Below, in pieces: positions 16,591 to 25,156 of a stretch of 64,000 nucleotides of DNA (within the stretch, counting starts at the first letter, position 1; each line of letters starts with the position of its first letter). The notes below the pieces were generated by a model. It worked only from the letters and a program-made list of their open reading frames with translations, had not been told where the DNA came from and ran no database searches. The DNA comes from Pseudomonas sp. KU43P (lineage in GTDB: Bacteria; Pseudomonadota; Gammaproteobacteria; Pseudomonadales; Pseudomonadaceae), in contig NZ_AP019365.1 of assembly GCF_033095865.1 (NCBI RefSeq), positions 1,771,501-1,835,500 of the forward strand, read 5' to 3'. The translations under genes and the position numbers were made by a program.

Positions 16591-17376
16591 TCAGAAATGC
16601 ACCTTGATCAGTGCACTGGCCACGCTCTGATTGCTTTCCAGGTTGCCGCGGCTGTCGATGCCGTACTTGTCCTTCCAGTAGCTGTACTCGAAGCCGACGT
16701 AGAGCTGTTTGGCGCCCAGATTCAGCGCCTTGCCCAGGTCGTATTTGACCTGCGGGTTGAAGTGCAGGTTGGCGTGGTAGGTGCCACGACGGGTTTCGTC
16801 GTTGTCGGTCACCCAATCCATGTAACCGTCGATCAGAATGTCGGATTTACCCAGCGGGATGGTGTACGACCAGCCGGGGGTGATCTGCCAGACATTGTCG
16901 CCAGGGCGGCTGCCTTCGGTGTTGCGCACATAGAAGTTGAGGGTGAAGTAGTTGAAGCCCGGGATGTCCAGGTCGAAGCCGGGGCCAATCAGGTAGGCCT
17001 CGTTGTCGCCTTCACCGCGTTCGTAGGTCATGGCCAGCAGCACGTCCTTGACCGGGCCGAAGGCCAGCTTGCGATCGAGGATCTTGCCGAACGACAGGCG
17101 CGGGCTGAACTCACCGTAGTAGGTGGTCACGCCTTTGCTCGGGTCGGGTTTGCCGTTGTAGAAGATCTTGTCGACGAACATGAACGTGTCGCCGTACTTC
17201 CATTTGTTGGCGTGTTCGAAGGTGATGGTCTGCTGGATGTCGGGGTTGACCTTGAAGTCCTTGCCGTACAGATAGGTCAGGCTTTCGCCATGCCAGAGCA
17301 GCCATTCGCCTGCATGGGCGGGGAGTGTGGCCAGCAGGCTGCTGCCCAGCAGCAGGGACGTGGTGATGCGCTTCAT
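16591..17376 (-). CDS. Tsx-like outer-membrane channel protein, copy 2
   Basis: A 261-residue barrel closely similar to copy 1 across its length (shared blocks: YYGEFSPRLSFGKI, FGPVKDVLLAMTYE, SRPGDNVWQITP, YHANLHFNPQVKYDLGKAL). The signal peptide is MKRITTSLLLGSSLLATLPAHA and the C-terminus is LIKVHF. It lies about 140 bp downstream of the NCS2 permease gene on the same strand, so outer-membrane entry and inner-membrane uptake of a purine compound may be paired. Tandem duplication with divergence is evident. Confidence 0.88.
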   Translation of the reverse strand: MKRITTSLLLGSSLLATLPAHAGEWLLWHGESLTYLYGKDFKVNPDIQQTITFEHANKWKYGDTFMFVDKIFYNGKPDPSKGVTTYYGEFSPRLSFGKILDRKLAFGPVKDVLLAMTYERGEGDNEAYLIGPGFDLDIPGFNYFTLNFYVRNTEGSRPGDNVWQITPGWSYTIPLGKSDILIDGYMDWVTDNDETRRGTYHANLHFNPQVKYDLGKALNLGAKQLYVGFEYSYWKDKYGIDSRGNLESNQSVASALIKVHF

Positions 17377-17515
17377 GTTGTGATTCCCGGACTTATTGTT
17401 TTTGTTGGCGGTTTTTTCGGCGCGCAGGCGCCCCGAGCGGCCCATTCCGGCGGGCCGACGGTGTAACGGTTACTGCGGGTATGAGCAGGGGCGGCCAGAA
17501 GCCGCCCCGCTAGGC

Positions 17516-18871
17516 TCAATGCTGGTGACAGGCGTCGTTGTGCACAGCGCGGTCGGCGCCACCGAGGATGTTGAACAGCACGTTCAGCACCAGGGCGCTG
17601 ACCGTGGCCATGGCGATGCCGCTGTGGGTGATGGGTTCCATCCACTGGGGCATTTGCGCGAAGAACTCCGGACGGACCACGGGGATCAGGCCAAAGCCGA
17701 CGCTGACCGCAACCAGCAGCTGGTTGCGGCGGTCGCCGATGTCCGCTTCCTGGAGGATCTTGATCCCGGTGGCGGTGACCATGCCGAACATGGCGATGGA
17801 CGCGCCGCCCAGTACCGCAGGTGGGATCGAGGCAATCAGGAAGGCCGCCTTCGGCAGCAGGCTGAGCAGAATCAGCAGTGCGCCGGCGACCACGGTGACG
17901 TAGCGGCAGCGTACCCCGGTCATCTGCACCAGGCCGATGTTCTGGGCGAAGGAGGAGTGGGTGAAGGTGTTGAAGAAACCGGCGACGAACGACGCACCGG
18001 CATCGCACAGCAGGCCGCGACGCAGCATGCCGGGCGTGACTTCACGATCGGTTACCTTGCCCAAGGCGAGGAACATGCCCGTGGACTCGACGAAGATGAT
18101 CACCACCACCAGGCACATCGACAGGATCGGTGCCAGGCTGAAGGTCGGCATGCCGAAGTGCAGTGGGGTTACCACTTGCAGCCACGGTGCCTCGTTCAGG
18201 CCAGACAGGTCGACCATGCCGATGGAGCCGGCCAGGATGTAACCCAGGCCCATGCCTACCAGTACCGAGACGTTGACCCAGAAGCCGCGCATGAAGCGGT
18301 TGATCAGCAGGATGACTGCCAGCACCAGGCCAGCCACCATCAGGTAGATCGGCGAGCCGAAGGCTTCTGCCTCGTGGCCGCCACCGGCCCAGTTGACCGC
18401 CACCGGGAACAGCGAAAGGCCGATCGAGGTGATGACGGTACCGGTGACCAGCGGTGGGAAGAAGCGCACCACCTTGGACATGAACGGCGCGATCAGCATG
18501 CCGAAGAAACCGGCGGCGATGGTTGCACCGAAGATGCCCTGCAGGCCTACGCCGGGCATGCCGGCCATGGCCACCATGCTGCCGACCGCAGCGAAACTGG
18601 CGCCCATCATCACCGGCATGCGGATCCCTACCGGGCCGATACCGAACGACTGGATGATGGTGGCCACGCCGGCGACGAGCAGGTCGGCGTTGATCAGGAA
18701 AGCGACTTCTTCGCGAGACAATCCGGCAGCCTGGCCGATGATCAGAGGTACGGCGATCGCGCCTCCGTACATCAGCAACACATGTTGCAGGCCTACCAGG
18801 ATCAGTTGGAACAGGGGCAGAGGCTGTCGCGGCGGCGCCACTGGAATGTACGCCTTGCGTGACTCGGACAT
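17516..18871 (-). CDS. NCS2-family nucleobase permease (urate/xanthine type)
   Basis: A 451-residue membrane symporter with about 12-14 hydrophobic segments. The family signature QNIGLVQMTGVRCRYVTVVA near residue 315 and the N-terminal block LILVGLQHVLLMYGGAIAVP are present, with GIRMPVMMGASFAAVG near residue 90. It is a proton-coupled importer of a purine; its place after puuD, the urate hydroxylase gene, favours urate or xanthine. It follows puuD by about 170 bp containing strong GC hairpins, so it may have its own promoter or be attenuated. Start ATG 18871, MSESRKAYIPVAPP. Confidence 0.9.
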   Translation of the reverse strand: MSESRKAYIPVAPPRQPLPLFQLILVGLQHVLLMYGGAIAVPLIIGQAAGLSREEVAFLINADLLVAGVATIIQSFGIGPVGIRMPVMMGASFAAVGSMVAMAGMPGVGLQGIFGATIAAGFFGMLIAPFMSKVVRFFPPLVTGTVITSIGLSLFPVAVNWAGGGHEAEAFGSPIYLMVAGLVLAVILLINRFMRGFWVNVSVLVGMGLGYILAGSIGMVDLSGLNEAPWLQVVTPLHFGMPTFSLAPILSMCLVVVIIFVESTGMFLALGKVTDREVTPGMLRRGLLCDAGASFVAGFFNTFTHSSFAQNIGLVQMTGVRCRYVTVVAGALLILLSLLPKAAFLIASIPPAVLGGASIAMFGMVTATGIKILQEADIGDRRNQLLVAVSVGFGLIPVVRPEFFAQMPQWMEPITHSGIAMATVSALVLNVLFNILGGADRAVHNDACHQH

Positions 18872-18964
18872 GCAGCACCTCGAGTTTTGTTTTTATTCTC
18901 GGATCCAAGCGCCAGGCCAAGGCCTGGGCGCTCGATGCTTGCTTGTTGCGTGTTTCTTGTAAGT

Positions 18965-19028
18965 TGGGCCGGCAATGCCGGCCCATTCGCGGCGCAAGGC
19001 CGCTCCCGCTGGGGCGCGCGGACGCCCC
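18965..19028. terminator. Two GC hairpins between puuD and the permease gene
   Basis: GGGCCGGC AA TGCCGGCCC at 18966-18984 and GGGGCG CGCGGA CGCCCC at 19011-19028. Neither has a clear T-run on either strand, so they may be partial terminators or mRNA-stabilising hairpins that set different levels for puuD and the permease. Confidence 0.4.
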
Positions 19029-19042
19029 GTCGGGAGGGTGTA

Positions 19043-20371
19043 TCAGTTGACCTGCGCGCCTTTGGCGATCCAGTCACCGACGAGCTTGCGCTCTTCGGCG
19101 GTCATCTGGGTGATGTTGCCCAGCGGCATGATCTGGCTGGCGACCGCTTGCGCTTGAATGCGCGCGGCCTGGGCCTGGATCTGCTGCGGGGTGTCGAACA
19201 TCACGCCGGCAGGGGCGGCGCTGAACAGTGGGCTGGTCGGTTTCGACGAGTGGCACACACTGCAGCGCTCCTGGATGACTTTGTGGATCTTGTCGAAGTC
19301 GCCACCGGCGGCCTGTGCGGTCGCCTGGGCGGGGGCTTCGGCCGGTGCGGCAGGGGCTTCTGCCGCCTTGGCAGCGTCTTCGGCACGCTGCTCGGCAGCG
19401 GTCTTGCCACCCACTGCGGTTGCTGGCAGCGGTTGGTACTCGATCTTCGCCGCAGCCTGCTCAGGTGCAACAGCCATCGGCTTCGGACCGGTGACGTAGG
19501 CCAGGCAGATCATCGCCAGAGCGCCCACAGGCAGGGTCCAGGCGTACTTGTTGCTGTCGTGGCGGGTGTTGAAGTAGTGGCGGATCAGAACCGCGGCTAC
19601 TGCGATACCGGCCAGGATCAGCCAGTTGTACTGGCTACCGTAGGTGCTCGGGAAGTGGTTGCTGATCATGATGAACAGCACCGGCAGGGTGAAGTAGTTG
19701 TTGTGACGCGAACGCAGCAGGCCTTTGGCCGGCAGTACCGGGTCAGGCGTCTGGTTGTTCTCGATCGCCGCCACCAGCTGGCGCTGGGCCGGCATGATGA
19801 TGCGGAACACGTTACCCACCATGATGGTGCCGATGATCGCGCCGGTGTGCAGGTACGCACCACGGCCGCTGAACACCAGGCTGAAGCCGAAGCAGGCAGC
19901 GATGATCAGGACGAACAGCACGGCACCGAGCAGGGCAGGGTGCTTGCCCAGCGGCGAGTCGCACAGGAAGTCGTAGATGAACCAGCCGGCGACCAGCGAA
20001 CCGATACCAATGGCCACGCCTTCGGCACCGCTCAGGGTGCTGCCGGGTGCCAGCAGGTACAGGCTCGGGTTCCAGTAGAACACCACGCACAGCAGGGCGA
20101 TACCGGACATCCAGGTGAAGTAGGCTTCCCATTTGAACCAGTGCAGGTTCTCGGGCATTTTCGGGGGTGCGAGTTTGTATTTCTCCAGGTGGTAGATACC
20201 ACCGCCGTGAATCGCCCAGAGATCACCCGACAACCCATCGCGCGGGTTGCTTCGATTCAGGTGGTTCTCCAGCCAGACGAAGTAGAACGATGCACCGATC
20301 CAGGCGACACCGGTGATCATGTGAACCCAGCGAATGCTCAGGTTCAGCCATTCGTGAAGGTGTGCTTCCAC
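19043..20371 (-). CDS. puuD: Membrane urate hydroxylase with cytochrome c domain
   Basis: A 442-residue protein combining an eight- or nine-helix membrane domain (MEAHLHEWLNLSIRWVHMIT, WIGASFYFVWLENHLN) with an Ala/Pro-rich linker near residues 320-355 and a C-terminal cytochrome c domain carrying CSVCH near residue 370 and a methionine-containing QIMPLGNITQMT. This is the architecture of PuuD, which oxidises urate to 5-hydroxyisourate and passes electrons to the respiratory chain rather than making hydrogen peroxide. It sits with allA, uraD and puuE, and replaces soluble uricase in this pathway. Start ATG 20371. Confidence 0.93.
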   Translation of the reverse strand: MEAHLHEWLNLSIRWVHMITGVAWIGASFYFVWLENHLNRSNPRDGLSGDLWAIHGGGIYHLEKYKLAPPKMPENLHWFKWEAYFTWMSGIALLCVVFYWNPSLYLLAPGSTLSGAEGVAIGIGSLVAGWFIYDFLCDSPLGKHPALLGAVLFVLIIAACFGFSLVFSGRGAYLHTGAIIGTIMVGNVFRIIMPAQRQLVAAIENNQTPDPVLPAKGLLRSRHNNYFTLPVLFIMISNHFPSTYGSQYNWLILAGIAVAAVLIRHYFNTRHDSNKYAWTLPVGALAMICLAYVTGPKPMAVAPEQAAAKIEYQPLPATAVGGKTAAEQRAEDAAKAAEAPAAPAEAPAQATAQAAGGDFDKIHKVIQERCSVCHSSKPTSPLFSAAPAGVMFDTPQQIQAQAARIQAQAVASQIMPLGNITQMTAEERKLVGDWIAKGAQVN

Positions 20372-20417
20372 AGTATGTACCTCATGCCGATCACCCTGTT
20401 GGATGACCGACCGTTTC

Positions 20418-20921
20418 TTATTGGTGGGGATTGAGGATCAGCATCTGTTCCTCGGTGAAGTAATGCTCGTCGCAGTTGTTGCCGGAACCACTGCGATCAA
20501 CCACCAGGAAATCATCCCGCTTTTCGATCGTCAGCACCGGGTGGTGCCAGACGCCGCGATGGTAATTGACGCCCTGCCTGCCGTTGCTGCGGAAGGCACG
20601 GACCAAACCTGATACAGGTGCATCGCCAACCGGCGCGACCACGATCAGAAAGGGGTTGCCGAGCAGCGGAATGAAAGCCTGGCTGCCCAGCGGATGGCGT
20701 TCCAGCATGCGCACGGTCAGCGGCATGTCCTGCGCGTCGGCGCGGAAGATGCTGATGATCGCGTTGTCTTCAGGCTCGGCGGTCTCGACCGTGGCGAGCT
20801 TGTGGAAGCGCATGGTCGAACCGTTGTTGATCATGAAGTGGTCGCTGCCATCGGTTTCGATCACGTCTCCGAAAGGGGCGAAGGCTTCTTTGGTCAGGGG
20901 TTCGATCATCAGGGTGCGCAT
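20418..20921 (-). CDS. allA: Ureidoglycolate lyase
   Basis: A 167-residue cupin-fold enzyme splitting ureidoglycolate to glyoxylate and urea. It opens MRTLMIEPLTKEAFAPFGDV, characteristic of AllA, and shows the metal/active-site block VNYHRGVWHHPVLTIEKRDD near residue 117 plus MLERHPLGSQAFIPL near residue 72. It lies between uraD and puuD in one operon (gaps of 57 and 46 bp). Its product glyoxylate feeds Gcl, encoded 8 kb away. The enzyme that would supply ureidoglycolate, allantoicase, is not encoded in the window. Confidence 0.95.
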   Translation of the reverse strand: MRTLMIEPLTKEAFAPFGDVIETDGSDHFMINNGSTMRFHKLATVETAEPEDNAIISIFRADAQDMPLTVRMLERHPLGSQAFIPLLGNPFLIVVAPVGDAPVSGLVRAFRSNGRQGVNYHRGVWHHPVLTIEKRDDFLVVDRSGSGNNCDEHYFTEEQMLILNPHQ

Positions 20922-20978
20922 GCGGTTATCTCTTCTAAGTTCGTTGTTCTGGATAAGGCTCTTTCGTTGCCGCAGCGG

Positions 20979-21494
20979 TTACAGCTGCAGCAGGCGGAAC
21001 AGGGCGATCAGGTTGATCTGCGCCAGGGCTTCCTTGAATTCGGCATCGGCATCGTTGTGGATGCGTTTTTCGAACGAAGCAAGGATCTGGTGCCGGTTGC
21101 TGCCCTTGACCGCCATGATGAACGGGAACTGGAACTTGGCCTTGTAGGCGTCGTTCAGTTCGGTGAAGCGGGCGAATTCCTCGGCGGTGCACTGGTGGAT
21201 ACCGGCGCCGGCCTGCTCGTTGGTGCTCGATTCGGTCAGCTCGCCCTGGATCGCGGCCTTGCCGGCGAGGTCCGGGTGAGCATTGATCAGCGCCAGCTGA
21301 TCGGCGTGGTTGGCGCTGAGCAGGATGTCGCTCATGCGCTGGTGCAGCGCCTCGATCTCGTCCAGTTCACCCAGTTGGCCCAGGTCGTAGGCTTTTTCGG
21401 CGACCCACGGCGAGTGCTCGTAGATGTCGGCGAAAACCTTGACGAAGGCGTCACGGCTCAGGGTGGATGGCTTGAGGGTCTTGAAGGCGGTCAT
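20979..21494 (-). CDS. uraD: OHCU decarboxylase
   Basis: A 171-residue enzyme turning 2-oxo-4-hydroxy-4-carboxy-5-ureidoimidazoline (OHCU) into S-allantoin. Family patterns include FVKVFADIYEHSPWVAEKAY, a helical LLSANHADQLALINAHPDLAG near residue 58 with the catalytic histidine (NAHPDLAG), and KGSNRHQILASFEKRIHND near residue 130. Its ATG overlaps the puuE stop by one base (TGATG), so the two are translationally coupled. Confidence 0.95.
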   Translation of the reverse strand: MTAFKTLKPSTLSRDAFVKVFADIYEHSPWVAEKAYDLGQLGELDEIEALHQRMSDILLSANHADQLALINAHPDLAGKAAIQGELTESSTNEQAGAGIHQCTAEEFARFTELNDAYKAKFQFPFIMAVKGSNRHQILASFEKRIHNDADAEFKEALAQINLIALFRLLQL

Positions 21495-22420
21495 CAGGCG
21501 TTCTCTTTCTTGTACGGGTGGGTGGTGTGCCAGTGGCGGGCGATATCCGCGCGACGGGCGAACCAGACCTGCTCATGGCTCTTGGCGTAGTCGACGAAGC
21601 GCTTGAGCGCTGCCAGGCGCGCCGGGCGGCCGACCAGGCGGCAGTGCAGGCCGATGGAAAGCATCTTCGGCGACTCGGCACCTTCGGCGTAGAGCACGTC
21701 GAAAGCATCCTTGAGGTACTGGAAGAACTGCTCGCCGCAGTTGAAACCCTGGACCTGGGTGAAGCGCATGTCGTTGGTGTCCAGGGTGTAGGGGATCACC
21801 AGGTGCGGCTTGCCGGTCGGGTTGTTCGGTTCCCAGTAGGGCAGGTCATCGTCGTAGGTGTCGCTGTCATACAGGAAACCACCTTCTTCCATGACCAGGC
21901 GACGGGTATTCGGGCCGGTGCGGCCGGTGTACCAGCCTACCGGACGCTCGCCGGTCAGCTCGGTGAGGATGCGGATGGCTTCGAGCATGTGCTCGCGCTC
22001 CTGGGCCTCGTCCATGTTCTGGTAGTCGATCCAGCGGTAACCATGGCTGCAGATCTCGTGGCCGGCTTCGACCATGGCGCGGATCACGTCAGGGTGGCGC
22101 TGGGCGGCCATGGCCACGGCGAACACGGTCAGCGGTACGCCGCTGTCCTTGAACAGCTTGAGCAGGCGCCATACGCCGGCGCGGCTGCCGTATTCGTACA
22201 GCGACTCCATGCTCATGTTGCGCTGGCCCTGCAGCGGCTGGGCAGCGACCATCTCGGAGAGGAAGGCTTCGGATTCCTTGTCACCGTGCAGGATGTTGCG
22301 CTCGCCGCCTTCTTCGTAATTGAGGACGAACGACAGCGCGATGCGAGCGTTGCCCGGCCATTGCGGGTGAGGAGGGTTGTTGCCGTAACCGATCAGGTCG
22401 CGAGGGTAGTCAGCGCTCAC
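21494..22420 (-). CDS. puuE: Allantoinase, polysaccharide-deacetylase type (PuuE)
   Basis: A 308-residue cofactor-light allantoinase converting allantoin to allantoate. It starts SADYPRDLIGYGNNPPHPQW after the GTG and carries the NodB-like features SFVLNYEEGGERN, VEAGHEICSHGYRWIDYQ near residue 105, and TGRTGPNTRRLV near residue 155, which distinguish PuuE from metal-dependent AllB. GTG at 22420 is chosen because AAGGAAG lies seven bases upstream; the open frame upstream (to 22597) runs through the promoter. First gene of puuE-uraD-allA-puuD, with a TTGTATACAA site 75 bp upstream. Confidence 0.95.
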   Translation of the reverse strand: MSADYPRDLIGYGNNPPHPQWPGNARIALSFVLNYEEGGERNILHGDKESEAFLSEMVAAQPLQGQRNMSMESLYEYGSRAGVWRLLKLFKDSGVPLTVFAVAMAAQRHPDVIRAMVEAGHEICSHGYRWIDYQNMDEAQEREHMLEAIRILTELTGERPVGWYTGRTGPNTRRLVMEEGGFLYDSDTYDDDLPYWEPNNPTGKPHLVIPYTLDTNDMRFTQVQGFNCGEQFFQYLKDAFDVLYAEGAESPKMLSIGLHCRLVGRPARLAALKRFVDYAKSHEQVWFARRADIARHWHTTHPYKKENA

Positions 22421-22494
22421 TGCAGTCTTCCTTCTTGTGTGTTGGTGCGGGGTGGGCGGGCCGCGTCGGTATGTCGCACCACCGGATGGGCTGA

Positions 22495-22504
22495 TTGTAT
22501 ACAA
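22495..22504. promoter_or_regulatory. Candidate GntR operator upstream of puuE
   Basis: Perfect TTGTATACAA, identical to the two sites in the gcl promoter region. Confidence 0.6.
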
Positions 22505-22677
22505 CTTCTGAAATCTTTTGTAAGCCTGTTTTTCCGCATTTCTTCCCTTTTGTCGCATGAGAATGTATTGCAAGAAACCTGCCCAGTTGGTCAGCAATTA
22601 CCATGGGGGTCTGCGCAGGCCTTGAATTTGCGACAGAAAGCATTGGGCGCAGGGCTGTGACGGATGGGCTCAAAAAA

Positions 22678-22687
22678 TTGTGTACAA
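22678..22687. promoter_or_regulatory. Candidate GntR operator upstream of hiuH
   Basis: TTGTGTACAA, one centre base different from the gcl sites, flanked as ATTGTGTACAAT; it is 108 bp ahead of the hiuH ATG. Confidence 0.55.
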
Positions 22688-22795
22688 TTTGCTAATGGAA
22701 TGTCTTAATAACGCCATTCCCGCCCATCGCAGGCGCTTTGCCGTGGCGATGGCTGTGTATTTTTTGCCCACAGATTGAACAAGAGGCGACAAGCA

Positions 22796-23149
22796 ATGGG
22801 ACGTTTGACCACACACGTACTGGATGCCGCTCACGGCTGCCCGGGCAGCTCGATCAAGGTTGAGCTGTATCGCGTCGAAGGCCAGCAGCTGGAGCTGGTG
22901 AACACTGCCCTGACCAACAGCGATGGCCGCGTCGATGCGCCACTGCTGCAGGGTGACGATTACCGTACTGGCGTCTATCAGCTGCAGTTCAGCGCTGGCG
23001 CCTATTACCGTGCTCGCGGCGTACAGCTGCCGGACACGGCGTTTCTCGATGTTGTTGTGTTGCGCTTTGGCATCGACGAGAAGCAGGAGCACTACCACGT
23101 GCCGCTGCTGATCTCGCCGTACAGCTATTCGACCTATCGCGGGAGCTAG
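22796..23149 (+). CDS. hiuH: 5-hydroxyisourate hydrolase (transthyretin-like)
   Basis: A 117-residue enzyme hydrolysing 5-hydroxyisourate to OHCU. It starts MGRLTTHVLDAAHGCPGSSI, has the conserved LTNSDGRVDAPLL (catalytic arginine region), the HYHVPLLISPYSYSTYRGS C-terminus, and thus the YRGS tetrapeptide that marks HiuH and is absent from true transthyretins. No signal peptide. It is divergent from puuE and shares the GntR-type sites. The start has AAGAGG upstream. Confidence 0.96.
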   Translation: MGRLTTHVLDAAHGCPGSSIKVELYRVEGQQLELVNTALTNSDGRVDAPLLQGDDYRTGVYQLQFSAGAYYRARGVQLPDTAFLDVVVLRFGIDEKQEHYHVPLLISPYSYSTYRGS

Positions 23150-23180
23150 TTGGTCGCTAGAAGAATCTTCGTAGGTCCTT

Positions 23181-23209
23181 GGCCCGCTCTCACACTGGCG
23201 GGCTTTTTT
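23181..23209 (+). terminator. Rho-independent terminator after hiuH
   Basis: GCCCGC TCTCACACTG GCGGGC followed by seven T, 31 bp after the hiuH stop. Confidence 0.9.
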
Positions 23210-23265
23210 TCGTCTGCAGGAAAGTGACGCAGAATGTACGCCGTGAATGTTGCAGTGGGCATGAA

Positions 23266-23483
23266 ATCGAGCGCCGCCCGCGCGGCGCATCGCGGATGAA
23301 TCCGCTCCTACATTTGTTGCAACGTGCCGCAGTCTGTCAGGCCATGGTTGTCCGCCTTTGGGGCCCGCCGCAACATAGCGTCGAGCCAACAAGGCTGGCA
23401 ACCATGGCCTATCAGGCATAGGCACGTTGCAACAAATGTAGGAGCGGATTCATCCGCGATGCGCCGCGCGGGCGGCGCTCGAT
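23266..23483. repeat. 218-bp long-inverted-repeat element, copy A
   Basis: Ends pair over more than 60 bp (ATCGAGCGCCGCCCGCGCGG at the left, its reverse complement at the right), including GGATGAATCCGCTCCTACAT and TTGTTGCAACGTGCC. The centre is asymmetric: GTCAGGCCATGGTTGTCCGC on the left and GGCTGGCAACCATGGCCTAT on the right. Related copies lie at 42346 (opposite orientation) and 59134. No open frame of note. Confidence 0.85.
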
Positions 23484-23522
23484 CTCGAAAACCCTAAAAA
23501 CCTACAGCCAAGCCACCCGTGT

Positions 23523-24872
23523 TCAGAGGAACACGAACTTGGCAATGAAGATCGCGCACAGCACCCACAGGCTGGCCGAGATTTCCTTGTACTTGCCGGT
23601 CCCCGCCTTCAGCGCCACATAGCTGATAAAGCCCAGGGCAATACCATCCGCCACCGAGAAGGTCAGCGGCATCATGATCACCGTGACGATCGCCGGAATG
23701 CTGTCGGTCGCTTCATCCCAATGAATGTGCGCCATGCTGCCCATCATCAGCATCGCCACGTAGATCAGCGCACCGGCCGTCGCATAGGCCGGAATCATCC
23801 CCGCCAACGGCGCGAAGAACATCGCGGCAATGAACAGAATACCGACCACCACGGCGGTCAGCCCGGTACGGCCGCCGGCGGCCACGCCCGCAGCACTCTC
23901 GACGTAGCTGGTCACCGGCGGCACCCCGACCACGGCACCGAACACGCTCGAAGCACTGTCGGCCTTCAGGGCCCGCGACAGGTTCTCGATACGCCCGTCA
24001 GGCGCCACCAGGTTGGCCCGCTGGGCAACGCCCATCAGCGTGCCGGCAGTGTCGAACATGTGCACGAAGAGGAACGCCAGTACCACGCTGATCATGCTGA
24101 CGTTGAACACGCCCGCTACATCCATGGCCATCCAGGTCGGTGCCAGGCTCGGCGGCATCGACATCACCCCGCCAAACTTCACCAGGCCAAGGCCCCAGCC
24201 GGCGAGGGTCACGCCGATGATGCTGATGAGGATCGCGCCGAACACACGCTTGTAGCTGAGGATGGCGATCAGCAGGAAACACACTGCCGCCAGCAGCGGG
24301 CCTGGCTCATGCAGCGAGCCCAGCTTGATCAGGGTGGCCGGGCTGTCAACGATGATGCCCGCGGTCTTCAGGCCGATCAGCCCGAGAAACAATCCGACGC
24401 CGGCCCCCATGGCATGGCGCAGGCTGACCGGGATGCTGTTGAGCAGCCATTCGCGCACTTTCGACAAGGTCAGGAACATGAACAGCACACCCGAGACGAA
24501 CACCGCCCCCAGCGCGGTTTCCCAGTTGTAGCCCATGGTGCCGACCACGGTGTAGGTGAAGAAGGCGTTCAACCCCATGCCTGGTGCCAGGCCCACCGGC
24601 CAGTTGGCGTACAGGCCCATCAGCAAGCAACCGAGCGCGGCGGCGATGCAGGTGGCGACGAACGCCGCACCGTGATCGATGCCGGCGTCGGCCATGATGT
24701 TGGGGTTGACGAAGATGATGTAGGCCATGGTGATGAAGGTGGTCACCCCGGCTATCAACTCGGTTCTGACGGTACTGCCGTGTTGCTTGAGTTTGAAAAT
24801 CCGTTCCAGCCAACTCGTTTCGAGCGGTGGAGCGAGATCCAGCGTAGGTGCGTCGGATTTGCGGCTTTCCAC
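23523..24872 (-). CDS. AzgA-type purine permease (NCS2/PbuG-like)
   Basis: A 449-residue symporter for adenine, guanine or hypoxanthine. It shows the AzgA family start AGVTTFITMAYIIFVNPNIM near residue 42, the motif NWPVGLAPGMGLNAFFTYTV near residue 110, and FDTAGTLMGVAQRANL plus GVPPVTSYVESAAGVAAGGR near residue 320. About 12 helices. It is divergent from the GntR gene at 25157 and has a TTGTGTACAA site 141 bp upstream, so its control with the urate genes is likely. Guanine import would feed GuaD. Confidence 0.92.
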   Translation of the reverse strand: MESRKSDAPTLDLAPPLETSWLERIFKLKQHGSTVRTELIAGVTTFITMAYIIFVNPNIMADAGIDHGAAFVATCIAAALGCLLMGLYANWPVGLAPGMGLNAFFTYTVVGTMGYNWETALGAVFVSGVLFMFLTLSKVREWLLNSIPVSLRHAMGAGVGLFLGLIGLKTAGIIVDSPATLIKLGSLHEPGPLLAAVCFLLIAILSYKRVFGAILISIIGVTLAGWGLGLVKFGGVMSMPPSLAPTWMAMDVAGVFNVSMISVVLAFLFVHMFDTAGTLMGVAQRANLVAPDGRIENLSRALKADSASSVFGAVVGVPPVTSYVESAAGVAAGGRTGLTAVVVGILFIAAMFFAPLAGMIPAYATAGALIYVAMLMMGSMAHIHWDEATDSIPAIVTVIMMPLTFSVADGIALGFISYVALKAGTGKYKEISASLWVLCAIFIAKFVFL

Positions 24873-25013
24873 AGCGAGTACTCCTCAAGTCTTTCTTGTT
24901 GTTCTTGGAGCCAGTGACCTGCGCAATGCACTTGGTGGCTCCGCGAGGGATGGCAGACGTCTGACACGCTTTGTTGACTCGCGGGTCAAGAAGTTGCCCG
25001 ATGGATTATGCTT

Positions 25014-25023
25014 TTGTGTACAA
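25014..25023. promoter_or_regulatory. Candidate GntR operator in the azgA/gntR divergent promoter
   Basis: TTGTGTACAA, identical to the hiuH site. A weaker copy, CTGTGTACAA, lies at 25113-25122, 34 bp before the regulator start, and may give autoregulation. Confidence 0.55.
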
Positions 25024-25112
25024 AGAATGCAAATAATGTTTTATGTTTTGTGCGCAGAAACCGCCGCGCAACGGCTATATAGGTAAAAGCCCACCTGCAG
25101 AAACGGCTCAGC

Positions 25113-25122
25113 CTGTGTACAA
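25113..25122. promoter_or_regulatory. Weaker GntR-type half-conserved site before gntR
   Basis: CTGTGTACAA differs from the other sites at one outer base. It overlaps the expected promoter of the regulator gene. Confidence 0.4.
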
Positions 25123-25156
25123 TGGCGCCATACTTTCCTTCGTGCCTCGAGAGCCC

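Larger units (their letters stand above)
22421..22795. promoter_or_regulatory. Divergent puuE/hiuH promoter region
   Basis: 375 bp with no gene. It contains two GntR-type palindromes (22495-22504 nearer puuE, 22678-22687 nearer hiuH) and is AT-rich compared with its flanks. Confidence 0.6.

Noticed and set aside
23266..23483. Insertion sequence or transposon at the long inverted repeat
   Set aside because: The inside is too short for a transposase and has no such frame; it is at most a non-autonomous element.
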